A DNA stretch of 64,000 bases from Endozoicomonas gorgoniicola (lineage in GTDB: Bacteria; Pseudomonadota; Gammaproteobacteria; Pseudomonadales; Endozoicomonadaceae). Below the pieces are notes generated by a model that had not been told where the DNA came from, made no database searches, and saw only the letters and a program-made list of their open reading frames with translations. Shown here in pieces: positions 27,362 to 36,809 of the stretch; the first letter of the stretch is position 1, and every line of letters starts with the position of its first letter. A program made the translations under genes and the position numbers. The DNA lies in NCBI RefSeq assembly GCF_025562715.2, contig NZ_JAPFCC010000001.1, forward strand, positions 248,001 through 312,000, written 5' to 3'.

Positions 27362-27838
27362 TTAAGCCTTCAGTTCAACCTCAGGCAGGAGGTATTCATC
27401 CACCACCACTTTCTCAACAGCCGGCATGATTTCAGCCTTCCCTTTTACGACGGTTTTACCATCCTGATTCACGACATTGGTGGAAACTGTCGCACGCTTC
27501 CGGCGTTCGTTAATGTCCAGAACTTCCAGTTTGACGGTCACAGTGTCGCCTACCTTGACCGGTCGCATGAATTTCACTTCCTGAGACAGGTAGATGCCGC
27601 CAGGCCCGGGTAGTTTGGTGGCCAGCGCACAGGAGATCAGGGACGATGTCCACATGCCGTGGGCGATACGGCCTTCAAACTGAGTAGTGGCTGCGAAGGC
27701 TTTATCGAGATGGACCGGGTTGGTATCGCCGGACACTTTGGCAAACAGCAGCAGGTCTTCTTCGGTCAGGGTGCGGGTCAGGGAATCGGCCTGGCCCACG
27801 GTGAGTTCTTCAAAGGGAATGTTTTCCAACTGGCGCAT
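27362..27838 (-). CDS. MaoC-like (R)-enoyl-CoA hydratase
   Basis: A single hot-dog domain protein of 158 aa. The hydratase-2 catalytic motif D-x-N-P-x-H is at D38-H43 (GDTNPVHLD), followed by GRIAHGMWTSSL. Such enzymes hydrate enoyl-CoA to (R)-3-hydroxyacyl-CoA and can link beta-oxidation to polyhydroxyalkanoate (PhaJ-like). No pha gene is in the window, so the pathway is unassigned. The alpha/beta hydrolase gene ends 26 bases upstream, making cotranscription likely. Confidence 0.88.
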   Translation of the reverse strand: MRQLENIPFEELTVGQADSLTRTLTEEDLLLFAKVSGDTNPVHLDKAFAATTQFEGRIAHGMWTSSLISCALATKLPGPGGIYLSQEVKFMRPVKVGDTVTVKLEVLDINERRKRATVSTNVVNQDGKTVVKGKAEIMPAVEKVVVDEYLLPEVELKA

Positions 27839-27864
27839 ACGTCTTTGAGTCCAATGGTTGAATT

Positions 27865-28800
27865 TTAGTGAATTTTAGATTCAAGCCATTCTATCAGGTC
27901 TGAGACAACCTGCTCACGATTAATTTCATTGAACATTTCGTGGCGGCCTTCAGGATAGAGTGTCAGGGTGACATCTTTTACGCCTGCTTTCTGTAACGCC
28001 TGTGACAGTTTATGTTGTCCGTTTTTTTCAGGCGGTGCTGCCGGGGCGCTGACAGGGTCGTGCGTTCCTCCCATCACCAGTATGGGAAGTTCTGCACTGA
28101 CCTGTTGTAGTGCCTTGACAGAGGAAATGGATTTCAGGCCTCCAAACAGGTCGTACCAGAGCTGGTTACCGGGACGTTGTCCGCATAGAGGGTCATTTAT
28201 ATAGGCGTCTACTGCAGTCGGGTCCCGGGAGAGCCAGTCGAACTCTGTGCGTTTCGGTCTGAATGCCCTGTTGTACTGACCAAATACCAGCGCATAAATG
28301 ATCGGGCTTTGGCCGTTTTTTCCCTGCCGGTAGCCTTCAACCTGCGCGATGAATCTTGCCAGAGTCAGCAGGGGTTGTGGGGCAAGGTTGGAACCCGACA
28401 GCACAGACCCGGCCACTGATCTTGCTGAATAGCGCATCAGATAACTCTGCAGGATGTAGCTGCCCATGCTGTGTCCCAGCAGAAACAGAGGCTTGCCCGG
28501 AGATTGTTCGTTGATACTTTGTACAACAATGTCCAGGTCTTCGACTACTTTATCCCAGCCTCTTTTGTGGGCAAAGATGGCGTTTTGCGAGGCAGATTGT
28601 CCGTGTCCCCGGTGGTTGTGGGCAAACACTTCAAAACCAGCGTCGTTCAGCTGGAGGGCAAGGCTGTGGTAGCGTTGTGCGTATTCGCTGAGTCCATGGC
28701 TGATATGTACAACGGCTTTTGCCTGATCGCATGGCCACTGAAAAACCGGAATGTTGTGACCGTCATCAGTTGGCAGAGTTATTGTTTGATCCATGGTCAT
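27865..28800 (-). CDS. Alpha/beta hydrolase, monoacylglycerol lipase-like
   Basis: A 311-aa hydrolase of the serine aminopeptidase S33/PldB group. The oxyanion region is HISHGLSEYAQRY, the nucleophile S111 sits in LLGHSMGSY, the acid is likely the Asp in MGGTHDPVS and the base the His in YPEGRHEMFNE. HNHRGHGQSA is typical of monoglyceride lipases and lysophospholipases. No signal peptide is present, so it acts in the cytoplasm. It pairs with the MaoC hydratase gene. A second Met at residue 3 is an alternative start. Confidence 0.87.
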   Translation of the reverse strand: MTMDQTITLPTDDGHNIPVFQWPCDQAKAVVHISHGLSEYAQRYHSLALQLNDAGFEVFAHNHRGHGQSASQNAIFAHKRGWDKVVEDLDIVVQSINEQSPGKPLFLLGHSMGSYILQSYLMRYSARSVAGSVLSGSNLAPQPLLTLARFIAQVEGYRQGKNGQSPIIYALVFGQYNRAFRPKRTEFDWLSRDPTAVDAYINDPLCGQRPGNQLWYDLFGGLKSISSVKALQQVSAELPILVMGGTHDPVSAPAAPPEKNGQHKLSQALQKAGVKDVTLTLYPEGRHEMFNEINREQVVSDLIEWLESKIH

Positions 28801-28882
28801 TCTGGCTCATTTATTTTTGCGTAGTTATACCATCGTACCATTCGTATGTCCGTATTTTCTTTCAATAGAAGTAAGTCTGGAG

Positions 28883-29518
28883 CTATTCATCAAGCCGGGT
28901 ATAGATTCTTATTCCCGGGTGTAATGCAAAGAGAGGCCAGTTCGTGTTATCCACGTAATCTGGATTTATGTTTTCAAATGAGCGGGCATCGGGTGAAAAT
29001 TTCGGTTCCAGTGGGTACATTTCAGGTTTATAGCTTGCGAGCAAGCCTGGAGATGTCAGTACTGTGATTTGATGATTTAAAATACCTGAGTATCTCATCC
29101 CCAGGGAGCAGCACCCTATCAGAGACTCTCGCACACACATACTGTACAAACCTCCCATAAGAACAAGGCTTGTGATGTTATTCTTTTCCAGGAAAGGCAA
29201 TAGTGGTGGGGATGTCGCTGAATTCAGTACCCCCGGACTTCGTTTGATACATGAAAAGTCTGGTTCTGTGATAATACTGTAAATATGTATTGGGAACTGT
29301 TCGTAATGTTCATGTACGACAATGATTTTGCATCCCAGCCCCATGCAGAAACGAAGAGTATCTTGTTGTTTTTGTATTCTGATAAGGTGGTTTTTGGCCG
29401 TTTCACTGAACCATTTTCCATCCGATTCATCTATAACGATGACCGCTGTATTAATGTTGGATTCAGGTGTGTGAAACTTACGAATATCTGTAAATAAAGC
29501 TCCGTTTATAACGGACAT
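28883..29518 (-). CDS. Isochorismatase-like cysteine hydrolase
   Basis: A 211-residue protein with the isochorismatase fold layout: D30 at the end of the first strand (TAVIVID), K92 before the SPGVLNSATSPPLLPFL segment and C128 in LVLMGGLYSMCVRESL. This is the D-K-C triad of the family, which includes nicotinamidases and isochorismatases. The substrate is unknown, and the region after C128 is longer than usual (about 80 residues). The gene is more AT-rich than its neighbours and stands alone. Confidence 0.75.
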   Translation of the reverse strand: MSVINGALFTDIRKFHTPESNINTAVIVIDESDGKWFSETAKNHLIRIQKQQDTLRFCMGLGCKIIVVHEHYEQFPIHIYSIITEPDFSCIKRSPGVLNSATSPPLLPFLEKNNITSLVLMGGLYSMCVRESLIGCCSLGMRYSGILNHQITVLTSPGLLASYKPEMYPLEPKFSPDARSFENINPDYVDNTNWPLFALHPGIRIYTRLDE

Positions 29519-29852
29519 TGGTTGCTTATCTCTGCGGCATTAAATACCGGATAGTATAGTTCTCTTCAGTGCGTTCCTGATTACTGGCGATAACTGCTGG
29601 TTTAAAAAAACATTTTGTTATGGGAAACAATCGGGTATTTACCGAATCCTGCCTGTTCGTAAAAAGTCAAAACTGATAACCTTTCGGCGCCGGGGTTGGG
29701 CAGGAGTTAAAGTGCCTGTGCATTCAGCCCCAACCTGATTCAATTTTGACCGTATTGAGTGGTAACGGATTTCGTGATTTTTATGTCTAAAGGGCAGCTG
29801 CCGCAACGCATTGGTTCCCTCCTCGTTGTTACTCAGCTAAAGGAGGGCGACA
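29519..29852. other. Intergenic region before fadD
   Basis: No gene is seen. An imperfect hairpin pairs GGTTGGG (near 29696) with CCCAACC (near 29729); its right arm resembles that of the hairpin at 41769-41804. The fadD promoter should lie here, but I could not identify it or a FadR-type operator with confidence. Confidence 0.5.
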
Positions 29853-31541
29853 GTGATTAATAGCAATTTTTGGCATGACAAGTACCCTGATGGCGTACCA
29901 TCTGAAATAGATACCGGACAATACCGTTCTATTCTGGACGTTCTCGATTATTCAGCACGCAAATACGCGGATAAACCGGTGTTCAGTAACCTGGGTAAAA
30001 TCCTCACTTATGCAGAGCTGCACCACCAGAGTGGAGTGTTCTGCAGCTACCTGCAAAACCATACCGACCTGCGTCCGGGCGACCGGATTGCCGTGATGCT
30101 GCCCAATCTGTTGCAGTTTCCCGTCGTTGTGTTTGGTGCTCTGCGTGCCGGTCTGGTGGTAGTGAATACCAACCCGCTGTATACCGAACGTGAAATGGAG
30201 CATCAGTTTAACGACTCGGGCGCTAAGGCATTGGTGGTGTTGTCGAACATGGCTCACATGGCTGAGCGTGTGGTGCCAAAGACCAGTATCCGGCATGTCA
30301 TCATTACCAACGTTGGCGACATGCTGCCCGCCGTAAAACGTGTTCTGGTTAATGCCGTCGTTAAGTATGTGAAGAAAATGGTGCCGGACTATGTGGTAGC
30401 CAACGCGGTGCCGTTTACGCAAGCCATGAAACTGGGGGCTTTAAATACGCCTCTGGATGCCCGCAAGGAAGACGACGAGGTTGCAGTACTGCAATACACT
30501 GGTGGTACGACGGGTATCGCTAAAGGAGCGATGCTGACGCACCGCAATATTCTCAGCAATATGTTCCAGACCAAGGCCATGGTGGCTCGCAATCTGGAAG
30601 ATGGTAAAGAGCTGCTGGTGGCACCTCTGCCGCTGTACCATATTTTTGCGTTTACCGTTCACTGCATGGTGGGGATGCTGGTAGGCGCCCATAACCTGCT
30701 GATTACCAATCCGCGGGATATGAAAACCTTTATGAAAGACCTCAGGGGTAAGCCGTTCAGCATGTTTGTTGGCCTGAACACCCTGTTTCTGGGACTGATG
30801 AAAAATGAAGAGTTCCGCAAGATGGATTTCAGCCACCTGAAGAACACCGTATCAGGGGGTATGGCGTTACAGATGGATACCGCTGAACGCTGGGAGCAGC
30901 TGACCGGTTGTAAAATCTGTGAAGGTTATGGCATGACTGAAACCTCGCCGATTGTCACCATCAACCCTCTGGACCGCATCAAATTGGGTACCATTGGCAT
31001 TCCTGTGCCGTCCTGCCAGCTGAAGGTGATTGATGATGAAGGTAATGATCTGGGCCTGAACGAAGTCGGTGAATTGTGTGTTCGCGGCCCCCAGGTGATG
31101 AAAGGCTATTGGGAGAATGAAGCAGCCACTGCCGACAGTGTTGATGCGGACGGCTGGCTGAAAACCGGTGATATTGCCAGAATTGACGATGAAGGTTACG
31201 CCACCATCGTTGACCGCAAAAAAGACATGATCTGCATTTCCGGCTTTAACGTCTACCCGAACGAGCTGGAAGAAGTGTTGACCATGCACCCTGATATTGT
31301 CCAGAGTGCTGCCATTGGGGTTCCTAATGAGCGCAGTGGCGAAGTCATTAAAGTCTTTCTCGTCTCTTCTAACCCTGAACTGACCCGTGATGACGTTATT
31401 GCTCATCTGCGTAAACATGTCACAGGCTACAAGGTACCTAAGCAGGTTGAGTTCCGTGATCAGTTGCCAGTCACGAATGTCGGTAAAATCCTTCGACGTG
31501 AGTTGCGTGACGAAGAGTTGAAAAAGCTGGCAGCGTCTTAA
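29853..31541 (+). CDS. fadD: Long-chain fatty acid-CoA ligase FadD
   Basis: Activates fatty acids to acyl-CoA with ATP at the inner membrane, feeding beta-oxidation. It is 562 aa, against 561 in E. coli. It starts at a GTG with AAGGAGGG 6 bases upstream. The AMP-binding signature is YTGGTTGIAKGAMLTH, followed by YGMTETSP, GWLKTGDIA and the fatty-acyl-CoA synthetase motif DRKKDMICISGFNVYPNELE. It ends in front of a terminator hairpin (31611-31638). The only other fatty-acid genes in the window are fabV and the MaoC hydratase. Confidence 0.95.
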   Translation: MINSNFWHDKYPDGVPSEIDTGQYRSILDVLDYSARKYADKPVFSNLGKILTYAELHHQSGVFCSYLQNHTDLRPGDRIAVMLPNLLQFPVVVFGALRAGLVVVNTNPLYTEREMEHQFNDSGAKALVVLSNMAHMAERVVPKTSIRHVIITNVGDMLPAVKRVLVNAVVKYVKKMVPDYVVANAVPFTQAMKLGALNTPLDARKEDDEVAVLQYTGGTTGIAKGAMLTHRNILSNMFQTKAMVARNLEDGKELLVAPLPLYHIFAFTVHCMVGMLVGAHNLLITNPRDMKTFMKDLRGKPFSMFVGLNTLFLGLMKNEEFRKMDFSHLKNTVSGGMALQMDTAERWEQLTGCKICEGYGMTETSPIVTINPLDRIKLGTIGIPVPSCQLKVIDDEGNDLGLNEVGELCVRGPQVMKGYWENEAATADSVDADGWLKTGDIARIDDEGYATIVDRKKDMICISGFNVYPNELEEVLTMHPDIVQSAAIGVPNERSGEVIKVFLVSSNPELTRDDVIAHLRKHVTGYKVPKQVEFRDQLPVTNVGKILRRELRDEELKKLAAS

Positions 31542-31610
31542 TATACCGCTGTCCGCTGTCCGCTGTCCGCTGATGGTTGATAGTTGTTTACAAGCAATGT
31601 TGTTTAAAGA

Positions 31611-31642
31611 GAAAGGGCGGGTATAATCCCGCCCTTTCTTTA
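31611..31642 (+). terminator. fadD terminator, with TATAAT in its loop
   Basis: An 11-bp perfect stem, GAAAGGGCGGG and CCCGCCCTTTC, encloses the loop TATAAT, and TTT follows. It lies 70 bases after the fadD stop. The loop is a consensus -10 hexamer; a weak -35 (TTGTTT, 31600-31605) lies 16 bases upstream, so the hrpA promoter may overlap the terminator. Confidence 0.8.
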
Positions 31643-31672
31643 TCTATCGATGTTAAATCGCAGGAGAACTGA

Positions 31673-34600
31673 GTGTCCGGCAAAAACGAGCTACGCAGTG
31701 CTATTGACCAGTGCATGATCAGGGATCGCTATCCCCTGCGGCGGCAGTTGCAGCGCCTGAAGCGCAGCGATGAGTCAGCACTGAAAAAGCTGCAGGATCG
31801 TATCGAGCGCTCAGTTAAACGGGCACAGGCGCGCGCTGCTGCCATTCCTGAGGTTGAATACGATGACGCCTTGCCTGTGGTTCAGCGTCGGGATGAAATT
31901 GCCCGGGCCATTCGTGATCATCAGGTGGTGGTTATTGCCGGTGAAACCGGTTCGGGCAAGACCACACAATTACCCAAAATCTGCCTTGAGGCCGGACGGG
32001 GTGTTTATGGCCTGATTGGTCATACTCAGCCACGCCGGCTGGCTGCTCGTTCGGTGTCCAGTCGTATTGCGGAAGAACTGAAAGTGCCGGTCGGTGAGCA
32101 GGTGGGTTACCAGGTGCGTTTTACTGACCACGGTAACGAAAATACTCTGGTCAAACTGATGACCGACGGTATTCTGCTGGCTGAAGTTCAGAATGACCGT
32201 TTTCTGAACCGCTACGACACCATCATTATTGACGAGGCCCACGAGCGCAGCCTCAACATCGATTTTCTGATGGGCTACCTGAAGCATCTGTTGCCGAAAC
32301 GGCCTGACCTGAAGGTGATTATCACCTCGGCCACCATTGATGTTGAGCGTTTCTCGAAACACTTTGATAACGCTCCGGTGATTGAGGTGTCAGGTCGCAC
32401 CTACCCGGTTGACGTAAACTATCGGCCTCTGGAAGAACTTGAGCTGGAAGGGCGTGATGCTGACCAGCGCCTGCAGCAGGGTGTTCTCGCTTCTTTAAGA
32501 GAAATTGAAGACCTGGAGCGGGGCAGTAAAAGTGGCAGACTGGGCGATGTGCTGGTATTTCTCAGTGGTGAACGGGAAATCCGTGAAACGGCAAAGTTCC
32601 TCCGGGATGCCCGTCTGGCGCATACCGAAATTCTGCCGCTTTATGCCCGCCTGTCAGCGGCTGAGCAGAACCGGATTTTTCAGTCACACTCCGGTCGTCG
32701 TGTGATCCTTTCCACCAACGTGGCGGAAACCTCCCTGACAGTTCCGGGTATTCGCTATGTGATTGATCCGGGAATGGCCCGGATCAGCCGCTACAGTGTG
32801 CGTTCCAAAGTACAGCGCCTGCCCGTTGAGCCTGTATCTCAGGCGTCGGCTAATCAGCGCAAAGGTCGTTGCGGCCGGGTAGCGGAAGGACTCTGTTTTC
32901 GCCTGTACAGTGAAGAGGATTTCCTGTCCCGCCCTGAGTTTACCGATGCGGAAATTCTGCGTACCAACCTGGCAGCGGTTATCCTGCAGATGTTGCGCCT
33001 GGGGCTGGGTGATATTGCGGCTTTCCCGTTTGTGGATGCGCCGGACTCTAAAGCGATTAACGACGGCTTTAAACTGTTGCAGGAGCTGGGGGCGGTTAAT
33101 GATGATCGTCGTATGACCCGAACCGGCAGGCAGTTGTCGCAATTGCCAGTTGATCCAAGACTGGCCCGCATGCTGATTGAAGCCCATAAAAAACGTGCCT
33201 TGAATGAACTGTTGATTATTGCCAGCGCTCTGGCGATTCAGGACCCAAGAGAACGTCCGGCGGAAAAGCAGCAGGCAGCGGATCAGCGCCATCGTGAGCA
33301 TTACCATGATGACTCCGACTTTATGAGTTTTGTACAGCTCTGGGAAAGTTATGAAGAACAGCGTCAGGAACTGTCCCAGAACCAGCTGCGTAAATATTGC
33401 AAACAACAATTTCTGTCGTTTATGCGGATGCGCGAATGGCGTGACCTCCACCGTCAGCTGGCGCTTGCCTGCAAGGATATCGGGCTGAAGACCAACGATG
33501 AAACGGCGAGTTATGGCGATGTTCATAAATCATTGCTGGCAGGTTTATTGTCCCATCTGGGCAATAAGGATGAAGAAGCCGATTATATGGGGGCAAGAAA
33601 CCGTCGCTTCTATCTGTTCCCGGCTTCAACCCTGTTTAAACGCAAACCTAAGTGGGTGGTGACGGCTGAGCTGGTGGAAACGTCCCGTCTGTTTGCCCGG
33701 GTTAATGCCAAAATTGAACCCCAGTGGATTGAGCCGCTGGCGGGGCATCTGGTGAAACGCAACTACTTTGAACCGCACTGGGAGAAAAAGCGTTCTCAGG
33801 TGGTCGCCTATGAACAGGTCACTCTTTACGGGCTGATTATTGTCGGGCGTCGTCGTGTGAACTACGGTGCGATTGATCCAGTGGTGGCCAGGGAGATATT
33901 TATCCGTGAAGCGCTGGTGGAAGGGCATTATCATTCCAAAGGCGCTTTCCAGCAGCACAACCTTGACCTGATTGGTGAGGTGGATGAACTGGAAGCCAAG
34001 TCCCGTCGACGGGATATTATGGTGGACCCGGAAACCCTTTACGCTTTTTACGATGAGCGCCTGCCAGAAGGCATTCATAATGGTGCCGGTTTTGAAAAGT
34101 GGCGGTCAACCGCTGAGAAAGAACAACCCCAACTGCTGTTTCTGACCAAAGAATACCTGATGCGTCATGATGCGGATCAGGTGACTGAAAACAAATATCC
34201 GGATCGTCTGCGCTGGGAGGGTCTGGAGCTGCCGTTAACCTATCATTTTGAACCGGGCGCTGTTGACGACGGTGTAACACTGACTCTGCCTGTTCAGGCG
34301 TTGCGCCTGTTGCCTAAGTACCGGCTTGAGTGGCTGGTACCCGGTATGTTGTACGACAAGTGTGTGGCGCTGGTACGTGCCTTGCCCAAGGCGGTTCGTA
34401 AGAATTTTGTACCGGTGCCTGACTATGTGCGTGGAGCCATGGAAGCCATGTCGACCTGTGACGAGCCGTTGACTGAAATTCTTGGTCATCATCTGCATCG
34501 CATGGCAGGGGTTCGCATTCTGGATGAGCACTGGAATGTTGATGACCTTGATCCACATCTGCGTATGAATTTCCGTCTGATTGATGAAAACGGCAAGGTG

Positions 34601-35563
34601 CTGGGGCAGGGACGTGACCTGACCAGATTGAAAGAGACATTTGGCAACCAGTCGGAAGACAGTCTGCGCAAACTGACAGACAGCTCCCTGGAACAGGAAG
34701 GGTTGAAAGACTGGAGCTGTGGTGAACTGCCACAGGAGATCACTCGCAAGGTGGGTGGACTGGTTCTGAAAACCTATCCAGCACTCGTGGATCAGAAAAA
34801 CAGTGTGGCGGTGAAGCTGTTTGAAGACCAGGCAATGGCAGCCAGTGAGCATCGGAAGGGTTTAACGCGACTGTTCCGGTTCAAGTTGTCTAACCAGCTT
34901 AAGTTTGCTTTGAGCAAAATGAAAAGCCTTGCTCAGGTTAAGCTGCTGACCACCGGGATTGTTCAGGCGCGGGCGCTGGAAGATGACCTTCAGAGTTTTC
35001 TGATCTCAGAGGTATTTGTTCAGAGCCCGGAGGAGTGGCCGAGAAATCAGGACGCTTTTCAGGCACTGGTGGATCAGCGGAAGGGTAATCTGGTGCCTTT
35101 TGCTGAAGAAATCGACACACTGCTGCTGAAAATATTTAAAACCGCTCACTCGGTCAGCAAAAACCTCAAGGGTAAGATCTCCTTTGACCGGGCGTTTTCT
35201 CTGGCCGATATCAAGGCGCACCTGGGGCAGCTGATTTATCCGGGCTTTATGCAGGATGCGGGTATTGAGTGGCTGAGGCATTATCCGCGTTTTCTTCGGG
35301 GTGTTGAGCTTCGTCAGGAGAAGCTGCCCGCTCAGATTAATAAAGATCGGGCGTGGACGGAAGAGTTGACGCTGCTGTATCAGAGTTGGGAAAAGCGCCG
35401 GGAGATTCACCGGAAGCATAAGCTGGTGGATGAAAAGCTGGCACTTTACCGCTGGATGCTGGAGGAGTATCGGGTGTCTCTGTTTGCCCAGCAGCTGGGA
35501 ACCCGTTTTCCGGTGTCAGCCAAGCGCCTGCGTAAGCTCTGGGAAGAAGTTCAGGATATATAG
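31673..35563 (+). CDS. hrpA: ATP-dependent RNA helicase HrpA
   Basis: A DEAH-box RNA helicase of 1296 aa (E. coli HrpA 1300 aa) implicated in ribosome rescue and mRNA processing. It starts at GTG after CAGGAGAA. Helicase motif I is GETGSGKTTQ, motif II DEAHERSLNIDF, motif III SATID, and motif VI lies in QRKGRCGRVAEG. The C-terminal 600 residues are the HrpA-specific region (DUF3418 type). It stands alone between the fadD terminator and its own terminator at 35602. Confidence 0.95.
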   Translation: MSGKNELRSAIDQCMIRDRYPLRRQLQRLKRSDESALKKLQDRIERSVKRAQARAAAIPEVEYDDALPVVQRRDEIARAIRDHQVVVIAGETGSGKTTQLPKICLEAGRGVYGLIGHTQPRRLAARSVSSRIAEELKVPVGEQVGYQVRFTDHGNENTLVKLMTDGILLAEVQNDRFLNRYDTIIIDEAHERSLNIDFLMGYLKHLLPKRPDLKVIITSATIDVERFSKHFDNAPVIEVSGRTYPVDVNYRPLEELELEGRDADQRLQQGVLASLREIEDLERGSKSGRLGDVLVFLSGEREIRETAKFLRDARLAHTEILPLYARLSAAEQNRIFQSHSGRRVILSTNVAETSLTVPGIRYVIDPGMARISRYSVRSKVQRLPVEPVSQASANQRKGRCGRVAEGLCFRLYSEEDFLSRPEFTDAEILRTNLAAVILQMLRLGLGDIAAFPFVDAPDSKAINDGFKLLQELGAVNDDRRMTRTGRQLSQLPVDPRLARMLIEAHKKRALNELLIIASALAIQDPRERPAEKQQAADQRHREHYHDDSDFMSFVQLWESYEEQRQELSQNQLRKYCKQQFLSFMRMREWRDLHRQLALACKDIGLKTNDETASYGDVHKSLLAGLLSHLGNKDEEADYMGARNRRFYLFPASTLFKRKPKWVVTAELVETSRLFARVNAKIEPQWIEPLAGHLVKRNYFEPHWEKKRSQVVAYEQVTLYGLIIVGRRRVNYGAIDPVVAREIFIREALVEGHYHSKGAFQQHNLDLIGEVDELEAKSRRRDIMVDPETLYAFYDERLPEGIHNGAGFEKWRSTAEKEQPQLLFLTKEYLMRHDADQVTENKYPDRLRWEGLELPLTYHFEPGAVDDGVTLTLPVQALRLLPKYRLEWLVPGMLYDKCVALVRALPKAVRKNFVPVPDYVRGAMEAMSTCDEPLTEILGHHLHRMAGVRILDEHWNVDDLDPHLRMNFRLIDENGKVLGQGRDLTRLKETFGNQSEDSLRKLTDSSLEQEGLKDWSCGELPQEITRKVGGLVLKTYPALVDQKNSVAVKLFEDQAMAASEHRKGLTRLFRFKLSNQLKFALSKMKSLAQVKLLTTGIVQARALEDDLQSFLISEVFVQSPEEWPRNQDAFQALVDQRKGNLVPFAEEIDTLLLKIFKTAHSVSKNLKGKISFDRAFSLADIKAHLGQLIYPGFMQDAGIEWLRHYPRFLRGVELRQEKLPAQINKDRAWTEELTLLYQSWEKRREIHRKHKLVDEKLALYRWMLEEYRVSLFAQQLGTRFPVSAKRLRKLWEEVQDI

Positions 35564-35601
35564 TCCTGTTGATTGCATATACTGTTAATGAAATCGGATT
35601 G

Positions 35602-35636
35602 AAATGCCACCACATGAACAGCGGGTGGCATTTTTC
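35602..35636 (+). terminator. hrpA terminator
   Basis: A 10-bp stem, AAATGCCACC with GGTGGCATTT, around a 12-base loop and ending in TTTTT. It lies 39 bases after the hrpA stop. Confidence 0.88.
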
Positions 35637-35678
35637 TATTAAACAGCTGCAATGAGCTTAGTCAGCAAGGAGGCTGAG

Positions 35679-36005
35679 ATGATTAGACCAGTGCTAGCCG
35701 TAATGACGGTTTGTTTCTCATTAAGTCTTATGGCGAACGAGGAATATGGTTCTGATTATACGACTGTAAATGGCTGGGAGAATCAAAGTACAGAAAATGA
35801 CTCCGAAGGCAGTTTTGATCCCTCCATGATGTTCAATAATGAGGAAGACGAAATCGGTGATGATGCTGAATACAACCAGTTTGAGTCGGCTTATGACGAC
35901 GATGACTATTATGATTCAGACATGGATGAAGACGATTCAGAAATGTATGACGGATTTGATGAAAGTGATGAGCAATCTGAATCGGATTATTATGAAGAAG
36001 AGTAA
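35679..36005 (+). CDS. Small acidic exported protein, D/E/Y-rich
   Basis: A 108-residue protein. The ATG at 35679 is preferred over one 27 bases upstream because AAGGAGGCTG lies directly before it. Residues 1-19 are a signal peptide (MIRPVLAVMTVCFSLSLMA). The mature chain is dominated by Asp, Glu, Ser and Tyr (for instance AYDDDDYYDSDMDEDD) with no cysteine. It has the same build as the protein at 3339-3659, but the sequences align only loosely. Function unknown. Confidence 0.7.
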   Translation: MIRPVLAVMTVCFSLSLMANEEYGSDYTTVNGWENQSTENDSEGSFDPSMMFNNEEDEIGDDAEYNQFESAYDDDDYYDSDMDEDDSEMYDGFDESDEQSESDYYEEE

Positions 36006-36074
36006 AGGACTGTTGTTACTTAATACCGACATTCACCACCCAGCATGACATTCCTGAATTCAAGTTATGTCTCG

Positions 36075-36728
36075 CTACTTGGGTTGGCGTCGGGCTTTGA
36101 CTTCAGGATACTTTTCAATACAGCAGTAAATGAAAGCTTCTTGACTCTTAATACGCTCAATAACTTTGGCATCTATTTTTGAGACAGGATGATTTTTTAT
36201 ATATTCAAGCAGATTCAGAGCATCATTGAATCTTTGTAATTTGACTAGTGCTGACAGTCCCAAAAAAAGGTAATTGATATTGTAGGAATCTGCCATTGCA
36301 AATGCGTATGCTACTTGCCAGACACTTATCCATTCCAAGGAACCTTCAGAATATCTGTCAGCTTTAAGTTTAAAATAATCATATAGTTGTTTTGAATCAT
36401 GAACACTGAACTTTGGGGGAGCTGCATTAAGTAATATAACAGAATTCCCATTCGGGAGGTAAGTCACCATGGGCAGTGAACCCCAACCCGGATCGAGGTA
36501 AAAGTGGTTAAAGCTATCACCACTATTCATCGAGTAAGCTTCTGAGGTACTTTCATTATCACTACCTATAAGTGCTTCTAGTTGGCCAAACAAAAGTAGG
36601 TGCTGTTCCTCATAAGGACAACCTTCTCCTTCATACTCATGCCCACACTGTTCACAATTAACACCCGCAAAACCTGTTATCGAAAACAGGATGACAAAAA
36701 CACCAAAAAACAATTCATTTTTATTCAT
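36075..36728 (-). CDS. Exported orphan with N-terminal cysteine motif
   Basis: A 217-residue protein with a signal peptide (about 1-22, ending GFAG), then C25-x2-C28-x8-C37-P in NCEQCGHEYEGEGCPYEEQHLLL. A middle part with a possible sandwich-like segment is followed by helical repeats at 120-217 that resemble TPR-like pairs (NYLFLGLSALVKLQRFNDALNLLEYI). Gene and surroundings are AT-rich. The cysteine motif recurs in the 448-aa exported protein at 62417-63763. Function unknown. Confidence 0.72.
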   Translation of the reverse strand: MNKNELFFGVFVILFSITGFAGVNCEQCGHEYEGEGCPYEEQHLLLFGQLEALIGSDNESTSEAYSMNSGDSFNHFYLDPGWGSLPMVTYLPNGNSVILLNAAPPKFSVHDSKQLYDYFKLKADRYSEGSLEWISVWQVAYAFAMADSYNINYLFLGLSALVKLQRFNDALNLLEYIKNHPVSKIDAKVIERIKSQEAFIYCCIEKYPEVKARRQPK

Positions 36729-36809
36729 ATTTTTACTGCCTTCCTTTTGGCTTTTAAAAGTAGCATATGGAAAACTCTTGAATGTTCCAGCTCTAAAAAA
36801 CTTCTAAAA

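Noticed and set aside
32684..33526. 280-codon minus-strand frame inside hrpA
   Set aside because: Antisense to a conserved helicase gene; no family resemblance and no start signal.
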